Origin: Bacteroidales bacterium Phil6
Lineage (GTDB): Bacteria; Bacteroidota; Bacteroidia; Bacteroidales; F082
Assembly: GCA_002633315.1 (NCBI GenBank)
Contig: NWBN01000031.1
Coordinates: 310,001-374,000, forward strand
Direction: 5' to 3'
Length of the DNA stretch: 64,000 bases
Of this stretch, positions 36,242 through 45,651 are shown piece after piece (the stretch's first letter is position 1; each line of letters begins with the position of its first letter). The notes under the pieces were generated by a model, which worked only from the letters and a program-made list of their open reading frames with translations, was not told the DNA's origin and ran no database searches. Made by a program: the position numbers and the translations under genes.

Positions 36242-37327
36242 ATGAAGAGAGTACATTTATTTACGATTATTGTAGTTTTGTTATTGTACGGCAAAACTTC
36301 GGAAGCTTGTACCGGCATCTCTATGACTGCCGGGGATAAGAGTTACATTCAGGCAAGAACAATAGAGTGGGGAGGATCTAACCTTGAGAGTCAATATGTT
36401 ATTGTGCCACGTAATATGACACAGACCTCCTATACTCCAACAGGTGTCAATGGTCTTACTTTTAAGTCCAAGTATGGTTATGTCGGACTTGCTGTGGTGC
36501 AAAAGGAGTTCGTTGCAGAAGGCATCAATGAAGCCGGATTATCGGCGGGGCTTTTCTATTTCCCGAATTATGGCAGCTATAAGGATTATGATTCCAAATA
36601 CAACTCAACTACTATTGCCGACCTTCAACTCGTTTCATGGATGTTGTCGCAATTTGCCACTGTAGATGAAGTTGTCAACTCAATTAATAATGTCAGAGTG
36701 GTATCTATACAGAATGATGAGAATTCGTCTTCATCGGCAATACATTGGCGTGTCGGTGACCCTTCCGGAAAACAGATAGTGATAGAGATTGTTGATGGTG
36801 TTACCAATATTTATAACAATACTGTAGGTATCCTTACCAATTCTCCCGGTTTTCCATGGCAACTTACGAATCTTAATAATTATGTGAATCTTCATGCCGG
36901 TTCTGCTGCTCCTAATCTTATAGATGGCATGAAACTATCTCCTACAGGAGCTGGTTCCGGTTTACTCGGACTTCCGGGTGACTATACTCCTCCGTCCCGA
37001 TTTGTGAGAGTGGCTTTCTTTAAAGCTACAGCACCTGTCCTTAATACTGCTTTGGAGACTGTAAATCAGTGTTTTAATATATTGAATAATTTCGATATAC
37101 CTATAGGTACAGAGTTTACAAAAAATGAAATTACTGATTTACCGAGTGCTACACAATGGACTTCTGTCATCGACCTTACACATAAAGAGGTGTATTTCAA
37201 GACTATGTACAATAATACTATCAGAAAGATTTCTCTTGATGATATAGATTTTGCCAAGGTAAAATATCAGTCACATCCTCTTGATAAAGAAAAAGTTCAG
37301 CCTATAGTGGATATTAAGATAAGATGA
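36242..37327 (+). CDS. Secreted choloylglycine hydrolase / penicillin V acylase family amidase
   Basis: This 361-residue Ntn-hydrolase has a signal peptide (MKRVHLFTIIVVLLLYGKTSEA), after which the mature protein begins with the nucleophile Cys23 (CTGISMT). Other family positions are visible: RTIEWGG (arginine plus a glutamate where bile salt hydrolases usually have aspartate), ILTNSPGFPWQLTNLNNY (the catalytic-region asparagine) and PSRFVRVAF (the late arginine). The family cleaves linear amides such as conjugated bile salts, penicillin V or acyl-homoserine lactones. Signal-peptide removal would expose the Cys, as maturation requires. Which amide is cut cannot be decided from sequence alone. 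Confidence 0.88.
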   Translation: MKRVHLFTIIVVLLLYGKTSEACTGISMTAGDKSYIQARTIEWGGSNLESQYVIVPRNMTQTSYTPTGVNGLTFKSKYGYVGLAVVQKEFVAEGINEAGLSAGLFYFPNYGSYKDYDSKYNSTTIADLQLVSWMLSQFATVDEVVNSINNVRVVSIQNDENSSSSAIHWRVGDPSGKQIVIEIVDGVTNIYNNTVGILTNSPGFPWQLTNLNNYVNLHAGSAAPNLIDGMKLSPTGAGSGLLGLPGDYTPPSRFVRVAFFKATAPVLNTALETVNQCFNILNNFDIPIGTEFTKNEITDLPSATQWTSVIDLTHKEVYFKTMYNNTIRKISLDDIDFAKVKYQSHPLDKEKVQPIVDIKIR

Positions 37328-37400
37328 TGATTTATCATCAAGGCATTACGGATGTCATGTAATGTTAATGTAACAATTTGTCGATTCGTTAATATTATAA

Positions 37401-37427
37401 AAGAGTGCGTTGTTGGCGCACTCTTTT
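37401..37427. terminator. Bidirectional terminator between amidase gene and rpsA
   Basis: A 9-bp perfect stem (AAGAGTGCG / CGCACTCTT) with a 7-nt loop is followed by a short T run on the plus strand and preceded by A-rich sequence. It lies between the convergent genes ending at 37327 and 37455. Confidence 0.8.
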
Positions 37428-37454
37428 CATTTGAATAGTTCAAGAAAAACAAAA

Positions 37455-39335
37455 TTATTGTTTATTTTCTTTCTCAGCTTTTTCAAAGTTTTCTTTCAGT
37501 TCATTCAAAACTTCAAGGTCGCCCAATGTGGCACGTTCTACACTGTCGTTGATTTGTTTAACGACACGTTTTGCGCTTCTTTGAGCTTTCTCTTTGCTTT
37601 CGTTCTCGGCTTCAGCCTCAGCAGCGGCTTTGTCTTCCCAGATACGAGAATGTGAGAGTATGATCTTCTTGTTTTCTTTTGAGAACTCAATGACTTTGAA
37701 AGGCAATTTTTCATCAACTTTGGCTGTGGTGCCGTCTTCTTTTTTAAGATGACGATTTGGGCAGAAGCCTTCTACACCGTAGAGTAATGATACAACTACG
37801 CCTTTGTCGCTTGTGTTGATGATGGTTCCTTGTTGGATAGAACCTACTGTGAACACGCTTTCAAATACATCCCAAGGGTTCTCGTCCAATTGCTTGTGTC
37901 CTAAACTGAGACGGCGGTTTTCTTCATCGACATCAAGAACAACGACTTCAATCTTATCACCGATTTTAGTAAATTCTGCCGGGTGTTTAATCTTTTTAGA
38001 CCAACTGAGGTCTGAGATGTGTATCAAACCATCAACACCTTCTTCCAATTCTACAAAAATACCGAAGTTGGTGAAATTGCGTACTGTAGCAGTGTGTTTG
38101 GAACCTTTTGGATAACGTTCTGTGATGTTTGTCCATGGATCAGGGATGAGTTGTTTCATGCCGAGTGACATCTTACGTTCTTCACGGTCCAAAGTCAAAA
38201 TCTTGGCTTCCACTTCATCTCCAATCTTCAGGAAGTCCTGTGCTGTACGAAGATGTTGTGACCAGGACATTTCTGACACGTGAATCAAACCTTCCACTCC
38301 CGGAGCTATTTCTATGAATGCACCGTAGTCGGCTATGACAACGACTTTGCCCTTAACGACGTCTCCGACTTTCAAATTAGGATCCAAAGCATCCCACGGA
38401 TGTGGCGTGAGTTGTTTCAAACCGAGAGCAATACGTTTCTTGTTGTCGTCGAAGTCGAGAATGACAACTTTGATTTGCTGGTCTAATTTGACTATTTCTT
38501 CCGGATGATTGATACGTCCCCATGACAAGTCGGTGATGTGGATAAGACCGTCAACACCGCCGAGATCGATGAATACACCGTATGATGTGATATTCTTGAC
38601 AACGCCTTCAAGAACCTGACCTTTCTCCAACTTGCTGATTATTTCCATCTTCTGCTGCTCAAGCTCGTCTTCTATCAATGCTTTGTGTGATACAACGACA
38701 TTCTTGTATTCCTGGTTGATCTTGACAACCTTGAATTCCATGATGCTGTCAACATAAACATCATAATCTCTGATAGGTTTGACGTCGATTTGTGAACCCG
38801 GCAAAAATGCTTCAATGCCGAATACGTCAACGATGAGACCTCCCTTGGTACGGCTCTTGACATAACCTTGAATGATTTCTTGTTTGTCGTATGCCTCGTT
38901 AACACGATCCCATGACTTCAGAATACGTGCTTTCTTGTGTGAAAGTATCAATTGACCGTTTGAGCCTTCTTGATTCTCAACATAAACTTCAATCTTGTCT
39001 CCAACCTTTAAATTGGGGTTGTGACGGAACTCCGAAATCGGAATAACACCATCTGACTTGAATCCGATGTTGACTACTACCTCACGTGTTGTCTTGGCTA
39101 CTACCGTGCCTTCAATGACTTCATGATCACCGATTTGACTCATGGTCTTTTCGTACATTGCCTCTAATTTGGCACGCTCTTCACTTTTGTAATTGTCGTG
39201 TTTTTTCGGATCACTGTCCCAATCGAAATCTTCAGCGGGAACAGGACGTACTTTACTCTTTTCTTCTTTTACATCTTCTTTTAAAACGTCAACTTTCGGT
39301 TGCTTTTCGTTGATGATGTTTTCGTTTTCGCTCAT
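37455..39335 (-). CDS. rpsA: 30S ribosomal protein S1
   Basis: This 626-residue protein is built from six S1 (OB-fold) RNA-binding domains: residues ~50-120 and 135-200, then four highly similar ones with signatures YGVFIDLGGVDGLIHITDLSW, YGAFIEIAPGVEGLIHVSEMSW, FGIFVELEEGVDGLIHISDLSW and GVVVSLLYGVEGFCPNRHL. It is predicted to help the 30S subunit bind mRNA. An acidic/basic charged N-terminal extension (~50 residues) and a charged C-terminal tail flank the domains, as usual in Bacteroidetes S1. A consensus promoter lies about 135 bp upstream, giving a long leader that could host autoregulation. Confidence 0.96.
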   Translation of the reverse strand: MSENENIINEKQPKVDVLKEDVKEEKSKVRPVPAEDFDWDSDPKKHDNYKSEERAKLEAMYEKTMSQIGDHEVIEGTVVAKTTREVVVNIGFKSDGVIPISEFRHNPNLKVGDKIEVYVENQEGSNGQLILSHKKARILKSWDRVNEAYDKQEIIQGYVKSRTKGGLIVDVFGIEAFLPGSQIDVKPIRDYDVYVDSIMEFKVVKINQEYKNVVVSHKALIEDELEQQKMEIISKLEKGQVLEGVVKNITSYGVFIDLGGVDGLIHITDLSWGRINHPEEIVKLDQQIKVVILDFDDNKKRIALGLKQLTPHPWDALDPNLKVGDVVKGKVVVIADYGAFIEIAPGVEGLIHVSEMSWSQHLRTAQDFLKIGDEVEAKILTLDREERKMSLGMKQLIPDPWTNITERYPKGSKHTATVRNFTNFGIFVELEEGVDGLIHISDLSWSKKIKHPAEFTKIGDKIEVVVLDVDEENRRLSLGHKQLDENPWDVFESVFTVGSIQQGTIINTSDKGVVVSLLYGVEGFCPNRHLKKEDGTTAKVDEKLPFKVIEFSKENKKIILSHSRIWEDKAAAEAEAENESKEKAQRSAKRVVKQINDSVERATLGDLEVLNELKENFEKAEKENKQ

Positions 39336-39469
39336 TTTAATTTTTTGTTTTTGTACCCTATCACCGTCCCGAATTCCGTAACAGGGGATTGTTAAACTGT
39401 TGTTTCTGCTTTAAGTCATTGATTATTATCATGTAATTACCAATTCCGAGAATAGACTTAAAACGCCTG

Positions 39470-39500
39470 CAAAATTACTAATTCTTTTATTTGTTTCAAA
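39470..39500 (-). promoter_or_regulatory. Promoter of rpsA
   Basis: On the minus strand TTTG (39500-39497), a 19-nt spacer and TAATTTTG (39477-39470) fit the Bacteroidetes consensus. The predicted 5' leader of rpsA is about 130 nt, much longer than most leaders in this window. Confidence 0.65.
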
Positions 39501-40195
39501 GTTTTTTTTGTTTTTTTTGAGTTTTCTTTCTTGTTTTCAATATTTTGTATCTTGCAAATGTTTTATTTTTAAATAGTAAAACCTTTTACTGTTAAAATAG
39601 CTTGCTGTAGTCCTTTGTAAAATTTGATGAATATTTCATCTGCTATTTGTAAGTCTATTGATTGTCAAACGTATAATTAAAAACCAATGGTGTTCTGCTG
39701 TAGTCATTCTAATTGTCATTATAATATAAAATATTTAAGTTACATTTCTTGTTTTCAAAACACATTTTGATGATAATTTAACTTGCACAATTAATAATTT
39801 TTGAAGATGAAAGATTTTGATTTCTTTTCTGTAGATTATTCCTGAAATAAAGATGACTGATTTTCTTTTTGTTGTTTGACTGATGTATTATGATTGGCAA
39901 TTTACACACTGCATTTGCCTATTTATAAATATGTTATATAATGGATTGATTAGTAGTTGGATAATGTTGAGGTTTTGTTTTTATGACAGACAAATGTCAC
40001 TATTTGTGAGATTGTCTTTTTTAGTTAAAGTTTTTTTGAAAGATTCATTAAAACATGAGTTTGTTTATTCAAAGTGCAGTTTTGTTTGTAATATAATGAC
40101 ATTCATAATCTTCGTGTTTAATTCGTTTTAAGTTCTTGTAAAATGTCAAATTGATAAAAAAATATTAAAATCGAGTTATATATTATTAAAAATTG
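39501..40195. other. AT-rich intergenic region without recognised genes
   Basis: About 700 bp lie between the rpsA promoter and the promoter of the next plus-strand gene. An 82-codon frame (39883-40131) exists but has low-complexity composition (rich in F, L, I, C) and no recognisable start context. Nothing else was identified. Confidence 0.5.
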
Positions 40196-40203
40196 TATTT
40201 TTG
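40196..40203 (+). promoter_or_regulatory. -7 box of the HAF-repeat T9SS gene
   Basis: TATTTTTG matches the -7 consensus 33 nt before ATG 40237. No clear -33 TTTG was seen. Confidence 0.45.
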
Positions 40204-40236
40204 CAGCGCAAAAAATGTCTTAATTAAATTAAAAAA

Positions 40237-42207
40237 ATGAAAAAAATGATTACGATGAAAAGATTTGCAGTTATGACATTGTTGTCATTGTTTTTGGGCG
40301 TTTCATTAATTACAAGTGCTCAAACTAACGTTTTGCGTAATGTTAATATTGATGGTGTCTCATCTCGAAAGACTAAGATTGTTAATAGTGAGAGGGTTTA
40401 CAATTACAAGGGTATTTATGTCACTATAATGGCAGAAAGTCTTGCATGGCCAAATTCTATTTCAAATGACAAGCGTTTTGCTGCATTGCAATCGTTTGAT
40501 GGTGAGATGAGTTACGTTTGGAGTTTATCAGGAGAATTGTATAATGTGTCAGGTGTGTGTTATGGAGCTTCTGATGCTGGCATTATTGCTGGTACGTTTC
40601 GTAATGATAATGAAGATGCTGTAGCTGGAATTTGGTACTCTGATATACAATCATGGGATTTTTTGGGTTATAATCCGGATTTTCCGTATGTATCTGGTTG
40701 TGGTGACTATAATGGTGCTTGGAATATGACTAACGAAGGAGATGTTATTGTTGGTCTTCAATATACTACTGAGTATAATGCTGTAGCTATTAAATATTGC
40801 AATGGGCAATATTCTTGTCTTGAAACTCCTGCAGGTAGCAATTCAAGAGCCAATAGTATCAGTGATGATGCAGAAGTTATCAGTGGTTGGTACACTAATG
40901 AGAATGGTTTTTGGATTCCTGTTGTATGGGATAATGGCACACCTGTTGATGTTGTGGGAGGAGATGCTGACGGTGAAATGTTGGCTGTATCATCGAACGG
41001 CAATTTTGCTGTTGGTTATATGGACACACGAGGTTTACGCTGGAACCGTAGTACAGGAGAAACTATGGTGGTCGAGAATACTATTGACATGAATAGCCTT
41101 TTATTTACTAGTGTTGCCAATGATGGTACTGCTTTTGGTTATACTGCAGGTTTTCCTCCGTTTGCTGAGAATAGACTCGCTGTTGTTTTAACTCCGGAAG
41201 GCGAACTGATGACTTTTACCGAATATGCTGAAATGCGGGGCATGACTGATGCTTCAAACTGGTCTTTCTATGCTATTGGTGATGTCACACCTGATGCTGG
41301 TGCTGTTGTTGGTATGGGAATGGACCCTGATGGTAATCAAGTTACTTTCTTGTTGGATTTCGATTATGTAGAACTTTGTGGTGCTCCTTCAAACCTTTCT
41401 TATCAAATTGAAAATATTAATGACGTTGTTCTCTCTTGGACTGCTCCGGAAAATGCTGTAGGCGTTACATATGAGGTCTATACTGATGCCTCCGCATCAA
41501 CGCCTTTGGCTGCCAGTATAGAGAATACAACGTGGACAGATCTGGATAAATTAACAGGAAAATATTCATATATCGTTCGTGCTAACTGGTCTGATACCTG
41601 TCTTTCCAATCCTTCCAATAAAATCGATGTGGTGGTTAATAATTGTCCGTCTTATGAGATGTGCGACATAGTGTTTGAGATGAGTGATAGTTATGGTGAC
41701 GGTTGGAATGGCTCATATATCGATGTTATAGTTAATGGTTCTGTAATGAGAGAGGTGACTCTGCCTGACGGTGCTGAGGGTACTGAAAATGTTTCTCTTT
41801 GTTCCGATGAAGTACATTTTGTATGGCATTCAGGAAACTTTGACGATGAAATATCGTTCGTTATAAAAAATACAGATGGTGAAGTGATATATAACTCTGA
41901 GCAGGGAATAGAAGCAGGAGAGTTCTTGATATATGACCATGTATGCACTAATGTGGATGTCATAGAGATGACAGAAGGGGCTGTAAGCGTTTATCCTAAT
42001 CCTGCAAATACTCAGGTGTCGGTAAAAGGCGAAAATATTGACTCTGTTGAAATTTATAATATGATGGGGCAGTTCGTGAAAGTCGTTAACTCAGATCTTG
42101 AGGGTACTGTTATTAATACAACAGATTTGTCGGAAGGAAGCTACTTGTTTAGAGTGGTATCCAATGATGGACAAATAATAACTAAGATTGTCGAAATAAT
42201 TCGATAA
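40237..42207 (+). CDS. T9SS-sorted secreted protein with HAF-like repeats and fibronectin type III domain
   Basis: This 656-residue protein has a signal peptide (MKRFAVMTLLSLFLGVSLITSAQ, from an in-frame ATG six codons into the ORF). Residues ~60-380 contain repeats resembling HAF/extracellular-propeller repeats (DAGIIAGTFRND, EGDVIVGLQYT, DAEVISGWYTNE, NGNFAVGYMD, DAGAVVGMGMD). A fibronectin type III domain (APSNLSYQIENINDVVLSWTAP) and a domain with the motif DSYGDGWNGSYIDV follow. The end is a T9SS type-A sorting domain (VYPNPANTQVSVKG). A surface or released binding protein is likely; no catalytic residues are recognised. It is monocistronic, with a terminator right after. Confidence 0.85.
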   Translation: MKKMITMKRFAVMTLLSLFLGVSLITSAQTNVLRNVNIDGVSSRKTKIVNSERVYNYKGIYVTIMAESLAWPNSISNDKRFAALQSFDGEMSYVWSLSGELYNVSGVCYGASDAGIIAGTFRNDNEDAVAGIWYSDIQSWDFLGYNPDFPYVSGCGDYNGAWNMTNEGDVIVGLQYTTEYNAVAIKYCNGQYSCLETPAGSNSRANSISDDAEVISGWYTNENGFWIPVVWDNGTPVDVVGGDADGEMLAVSSNGNFAVGYMDTRGLRWNRSTGETMVVENTIDMNSLLFTSVANDGTAFGYTAGFPPFAENRLAVVLTPEGELMTFTEYAEMRGMTDASNWSFYAIGDVTPDAGAVVGMGMDPDGNQVTFLLDFDYVELCGAPSNLSYQIENINDVVLSWTAPENAVGVTYEVYTDASASTPLAASIENTTWTDLDKLTGKYSYIVRANWSDTCLSNPSNKIDVVVNNCPSYEMCDIVFEMSDSYGDGWNGSYIDVIVNGSVMREVTLPDGAEGTENVSLCSDEVHFVWHSGNFDDEISFVIKNTDGEVIYNSEQGIEAGEFLIYDHVCTNVDVIEMTEGAVSVYPNPANTQVSVKGENIDSVEIYNMMGQFVKVVNSDLEGTVINTTDLSEGSYLFRVVSNDGQIITKIVEIIR

Positions 42208-42233
42208 AATTATATAGTGATACAGATCATGAG

Positions 42234-42265
42234 AGAGGATGTGTTGTATTATACATCCTCTTTTT
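42234..42265 (+). terminator. Rho-independent terminator after the HAF-repeat gene
   Basis: A perfect 9-bp stem (AGAGGATGT / ACATCCTCT) with a 10-nt loop is followed by five T. It sits 27 bp beyond the stop at 42207. Confidence 0.88.
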
Positions 42266-42280
42266 CTTATTTATGTTTTT

Positions 42281-42311
42281 TTTGATTGTCTTATAGAAAT
42301 GATTAAATTTG
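42281..42311 (+). promoter_or_regulatory. Promoter of ychF-idi
   Basis: TTTG (42281-42284), a 19-nt spacer and TAAATTTG (42304-42311) match the Bacteroidetes consensus. The ychF ATG is 15 nt further on. Confidence 0.65.
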
Positions 42312-42326
42312 CAGAAAATTTAACTT

Positions 42327-43394
42327 ATGGCTCTTAATTGTGGAATAATAGGATTGACAAATACAGGCAAGACAACTATATTTAATTGTATATCAAATAC
42401 TAAGGCGGAAGTTGGATTTGCTGTCAAGTCTAATATTGGTATGTGTGAGGTCGTTGATAAACGTCTTAAACTTATTGACAATATCTCACATTCACGCCGT
42501 ATAGTGCCGGCTACGGTCGAGATTGTCGATTTGCCGGGTTTGAGTAAGGGCGGACAGGGCGTGGGCAATAAATTGCTTGCCGAAGTGCAGACTGTCGATG
42601 CTCTTATCCATGTGCTCCGCTGTTTCGATGATGTCAATATTCCTCATAGTGAGGGTAATATAGACCCTGTCCGCGACATGGAACTCGTGGATCTGGAATT
42701 GCAGGTTCGTGACCTCGACCTCGTCACTCGTAAACTGCAAAGAATAGAAAAGTTGCTTAAAAATGGCGAGAAGGATAATAAAAGGGCTTTTGAGGTGCTT
42801 TCTGTGTATAAAGAGACATTGGAAAATATGCAAAATGCCCGTAATGCTCCCGTGACTGACGAAGATAAGATATATATACAAGATATTCAACTGCTTACCG
42901 CAAAACCTATCATGTATGTCTGTAATGTCGATGATGCTTCGGCTCTCACCGGCAACAAGTATTCCGATGCTGTCAAAGCAGCTCTCAATGACGAGGATAT
43001 GCTGATAATAGCCGGGAAATTGGAGTCGGAGATAGCTGAACTCGATGATGACGACAGGGCTTTGTTTATGGAAGATGCCGGCTTGACAGAACCTGGCGTC
43101 AATAAACTCGTGCGCCTCGCTTATAAAACTCTTAAACTGCAATCTTTCTTTACTACAGGTCCTGATGAGACACGCGCCTGGACCATTCATTGTGGCGATA
43201 CTGCTCCTGTAGCTGCCGGCGTCATACATTCCGACTTGCAACGCGGATTTATTCGTGCTGAAGTGATGTCTGTCGATGATTTCCTGCAATTAGGCTCTGA
43301 ACAGGCTGTGAAAGAGGCAGGCAAGTTCCGCGTCGAAGGTAAAAATTATATCGTTCGGGATGGCGATATACTCAATATTCGTTTTAACGTATAA
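42327..43394 (+). CDS. ychF: YchF/OLA1 family redox-regulated ATPase
   Basis: This 355-residue Obg-related P-loop NTPase is expected to prefer ATP over GTP and to associate with ribosomes. The P-loop reads GLTNTGKTTIFN, differing from the usual GLPNVGKST but keeping the GK[ST] core. The G3 motif is VDLPGLSKGGQGVGNKLL, followed by the YchF hallmark ALIHVLRCFDD. The NxxE motif of YchF appears around YVCNVDD. A coiled-coil middle section and a C-terminal TGS domain (AWTIHCGDTAPVAAGVIHSD) complete the family architecture at normal length. It is 5 bp upstream of idi. Confidence 0.93.
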   Translation: MALNCGIIGLTNTGKTTIFNCISNTKAEVGFAVKSNIGMCEVVDKRLKLIDNISHSRRIVPATVEIVDLPGLSKGGQGVGNKLLAEVQTVDALIHVLRCFDDVNIPHSEGNIDPVRDMELVDLELQVRDLDLVTRKLQRIEKLLKNGEKDNKRAFEVLSVYKETLENMQNARNAPVTDEDKIYIQDIQLLTAKPIMYVCNVDDASALTGNKYSDAVKAALNDEDMLIIAGKLESEIAELDDDDRALFMEDAGLTEPGVNKLVRLAYKTLKLQSFFTTGPDETRAWTIHCGDTAPVAAGVIHSDLQRGFIRAEVMSVDDFLQLGSEQAVKEAGKFRVEGKNYIVRDGDILNIRFNV

Positions 43395-43399
43395 CTGAT

Positions 43400-43930
43400 A
43401 TGCTGTTTATGGATGAGTTCGTGGTTTTGATAGATAATGACGACAACCAAATCGGGCTGATGGAGAAAATGCAGGCTCACCAGCAAGGTGTGCTTCATCG
43501 CGCTTTCTCGGTATTTGTCTTTAATGATAATAATGAGATGCTCCTCCAGCAAAGAGCATTGTCAAAATATCATTCTCCCGGACTGTGGACTAATACATGT
43601 TGTAGTCATCCACGCGATGGAGAGTCATATCTCGCTGCTGCTCAACGTCGTATGATGGAAGAGATGGGGCTGCAATGCGACGTGGAGGATAAATTCAGTT
43701 TTATATATAAAGCAAATGTGGGACTGGGCCTTGTGGAACATGAACTCGACCATGTCTTTATCGGTCGTACTAATCAGATACCTGTAATTAATAAAAAAGA
43801 GGTGGAGTCTTGGCGATATTCTTCAATGGATGAAGTTAGGCATGATTTGAAATATCATCCCGAACTATTTACCGAATGGTTTAAAATAGCTTTCGATAGA
43901 GTCGAGTGTTATTTGTCAATGATGAAATGA
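43400..43930 (+). CDS. idi: Isopentenyl-diphosphate delta-isomerase, type I
   Basis: This 176-residue Nudix-fold enzyme is predicted to interconvert isopentenyl and dimethylallyl diphosphate for isoprenoid synthesis. The catalytic cysteine lies in WTNTCCSHPRDGE, followed by the Nudix-like helix AAQRRMMEEMGL; the catalytic glutamate is in VEHELDHVF. An in-frame ATG at 43409 (MDEFVVLIDNDD) is an alternative start. The gene directly follows ychF and probably shares its transcript. The 290 bp after it hold no recognised gene. Confidence 0.94.
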   Translation: MLFMDEFVVLIDNDDNQIGLMEKMQAHQQGVLHRAFSVFVFNDNNEMLLQQRALSKYHSPGLWTNTCCSHPRDGESYLAAAQRRMMEEMGLQCDVEDKFSFIYKANVGLGLVEHELDHVFIGRTNQIPVINKKEVESWRYSSMDEVRHDLKYHPELFTEWFKIAFDRVECYLSMMK

Positions 43931-44220
43931 TATTTTAGTTATCCTGAGTATTAATCATTATAATAAATTGATTGATATTGTCAATTTTTCAGACAACTTA
44001 TATTTGACGGTTTATGAATTTACTGTCAATCTCGAAATTCTGTAATTCGTCTCTTCTCGTTAAATAATTATTTCTCAATTATCAAGACTGTTGTTTGTAC
44101 TTTGAAGAATATGAATAGGATTTGACGAAAACTGTTTGAATGTTTTTTTAATATTTTATATTTGATGGCATGATATGCTGTCTTATATCTCGGAAATATC
44201 CTGAGATGTCTTGACTGTGT

Positions 44221-45528
44221 TTAATGATGATGTGATTTGTTTTGCATTTTACAGTAAACTGTCTTGACAATCTGGCAGGCTGAATTGATATCTATTTTTC
44301 CTGTATTCAACATCAGGTCATATCTATGTGGTTCTCCCCATTTCTCTCCGGTATAATATTCATAATGGTGGATGCGGTTGCGGTTAATCCGTTTTATTTC
44401 CGTTTCAACTTTATTTTTTTCAAGACCATATTGGTTTATGCATCGTTCAATGGAACTCTCAATGTCGCAATAACAAAATATTTTCAATACGTTGGGATAT
44501 TCTTTCAATACGAAGTCTGCACATCTGCCTACAATAATGCAGGATTCTTTCTCGGCGAGTTCTTGTATTATTTTATTCTCAGATAAAAACAGTACGTCAT
44601 CGTATGATAAACTCGATTCTATAGGTCGTTCGCTGTTTTTGGAAAGAATACATTTTAACCAATATGATGGAATCGACTGTTCGTTTTTTACGATATATTC
44701 TTTATCTATACCGCAACGCAAAGCCGCCATCTCGATGAATTCTTTGTCGTAAAGTCTGATTCCTAATTGCTTGGACAACATCTCACCTAACAAATGACCT
44801 CCACTGCCATATTCTCTTGCTATTGTGATGATGTGGTTCTTATTGTTTCTTGACGACTTGTCTCCCTCTATCTCAGAGTTTATTATCCATTTATCAAAAA
44901 TACGATAATAAGGACTGACAAAATGTACAATGGGTCCGACTAATAGAGCTGCCGCTACTGTTCCTTCACGTACACCATGAATTCCTGACATGAAAACAAG
45001 TGATAAAATACAGGCAATGACAAGTAGTGTAATGTCAAATCCTAATTTTACATAACCGAATTCTTTGTGAAATCTGCGTGTAATGACGTTTACAAAGTAT
45101 TCTCCTGACATCATGGCTGCATTTGCTTTCACTTCCAAAGAAATACCGAGTGCCAATATGATGCACCCAAGAAGCAATACTGCAATCTGACATAAATAAT
45201 TTACAGGATTAAGCCATGAAAGCATGTACATGGAACAGTCAATGAATACTCCAAAACAACAGGAAATAGGAATTTGAAGTAAATACATCCGCATGTCTGA
45301 TTTCAATTCCTTACGCGTCATCAGAAATAATTCCAATACTACAAACAAAATGTTTATGATAATTGTCCAGATTCCCATACTGTATGGAGTGAACATGCTT
45401 AGGACGTATGTAACACTCGTAATGGGTGAAGTCCCTAACATGGCTTTGGTGATAAATGCAATTCCAAATGCATTTATGAAAAGAGAAATGATAAACAATA
45501 AATATCTTCTTGACGTATATTTGTTCAT
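44221..45528 (-). CDS. YczE/YitT-like membrane domain fused to cytidylate-kinase-like domain
   Basis: This 435-residue two-part protein has a membrane part at residues 1-215 with five to six helices, resembling YczE/YyaS-type proteins (DUF6198; AMLGTSPITSVTYVLSMFTPYSMGIW). Residues ~230-435 form a cytidylate-kinase-like domain with the family start ITIAREYGSGGHLLGEMLSKQLGIRLYDKEFI, then CIIVGRCADFVL and INRNRIHHYEYYTGEKWG. As in that family, the P-loop lacks the usual GKS/T lysine. Such fusions occur in Bacteroidetes, but the function is unknown. The gene diverges from an AraC regulator 124 bp away, which may control it. Confidence 0.8.
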   Translation of the reverse strand: MNKYTSRRYLLFIISLFINAFGIAFITKAMLGTSPITSVTYVLSMFTPYSMGIWTIIINILFVVLELFLMTRKELKSDMRMYLLQIPISCCFGVFIDCSMYMLSWLNPVNYLCQIAVLLLGCIILALGISLEVKANAAMMSGEYFVNVITRRFHKEFGYVKLGFDITLLVIACILSLVFMSGIHGVREGTVAAALLVGPIVHFVSPYYRIFDKWIINSEIEGDKSSRNNKNHIITIAREYGSGGHLLGEMLSKQLGIRLYDKEFIEMAALRCGIDKEYIVKNEQSIPSYWLKCILSKNSERPIESSLSYDDVLFLSENKIIQELAEKESCIIVGRCADFVLKEYPNVLKIFCYCDIESSIERCINQYGLEKNKVETEIKRINRNRIHHYEYYTGEKWGEPHRYDLMLNTGKIDINSACQIVKTVYCKMQNKSHHH

Positions 45529-45603
45529 ATTCGTTATTCATGTCTAAAACTTGACAAAAATCAAAATATTTTTTTATTTAGTACTAATGAAAGAACAACT
45601 GAT

Positions 45604-45635
45604 TTTGGTTTAAAACGAAACAATTCTTATTTTTG
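45604..45635 (+). promoter_or_regulatory. Promoter of the AraC-family gene
   Basis: TTTG (45604-45607), a 20-nt spacer and TATTTTTG (45628-45635) fit the consensus, 17 nt before ATG 45652. The divergent fusion gene must be read from the same 120-bp region. Confidence 0.6.
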
Positions 45636-45651
45636 CAAAAAATATATATGA

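Noticed and set aside
39883..40131. 82-codon open frame in the rpsA downstream gap
   Set aside because: AT-driven F/L/I/C-rich composition, no convincing promoter or start context, no recognised family.
42492..43289. 265-codon open frame antisense to ychF
   Set aside because: It lies wholly inside the strongly conserved ychF gene on the other strand, has no promoter and no recognisable protein features; it is a shadow of codon bias.
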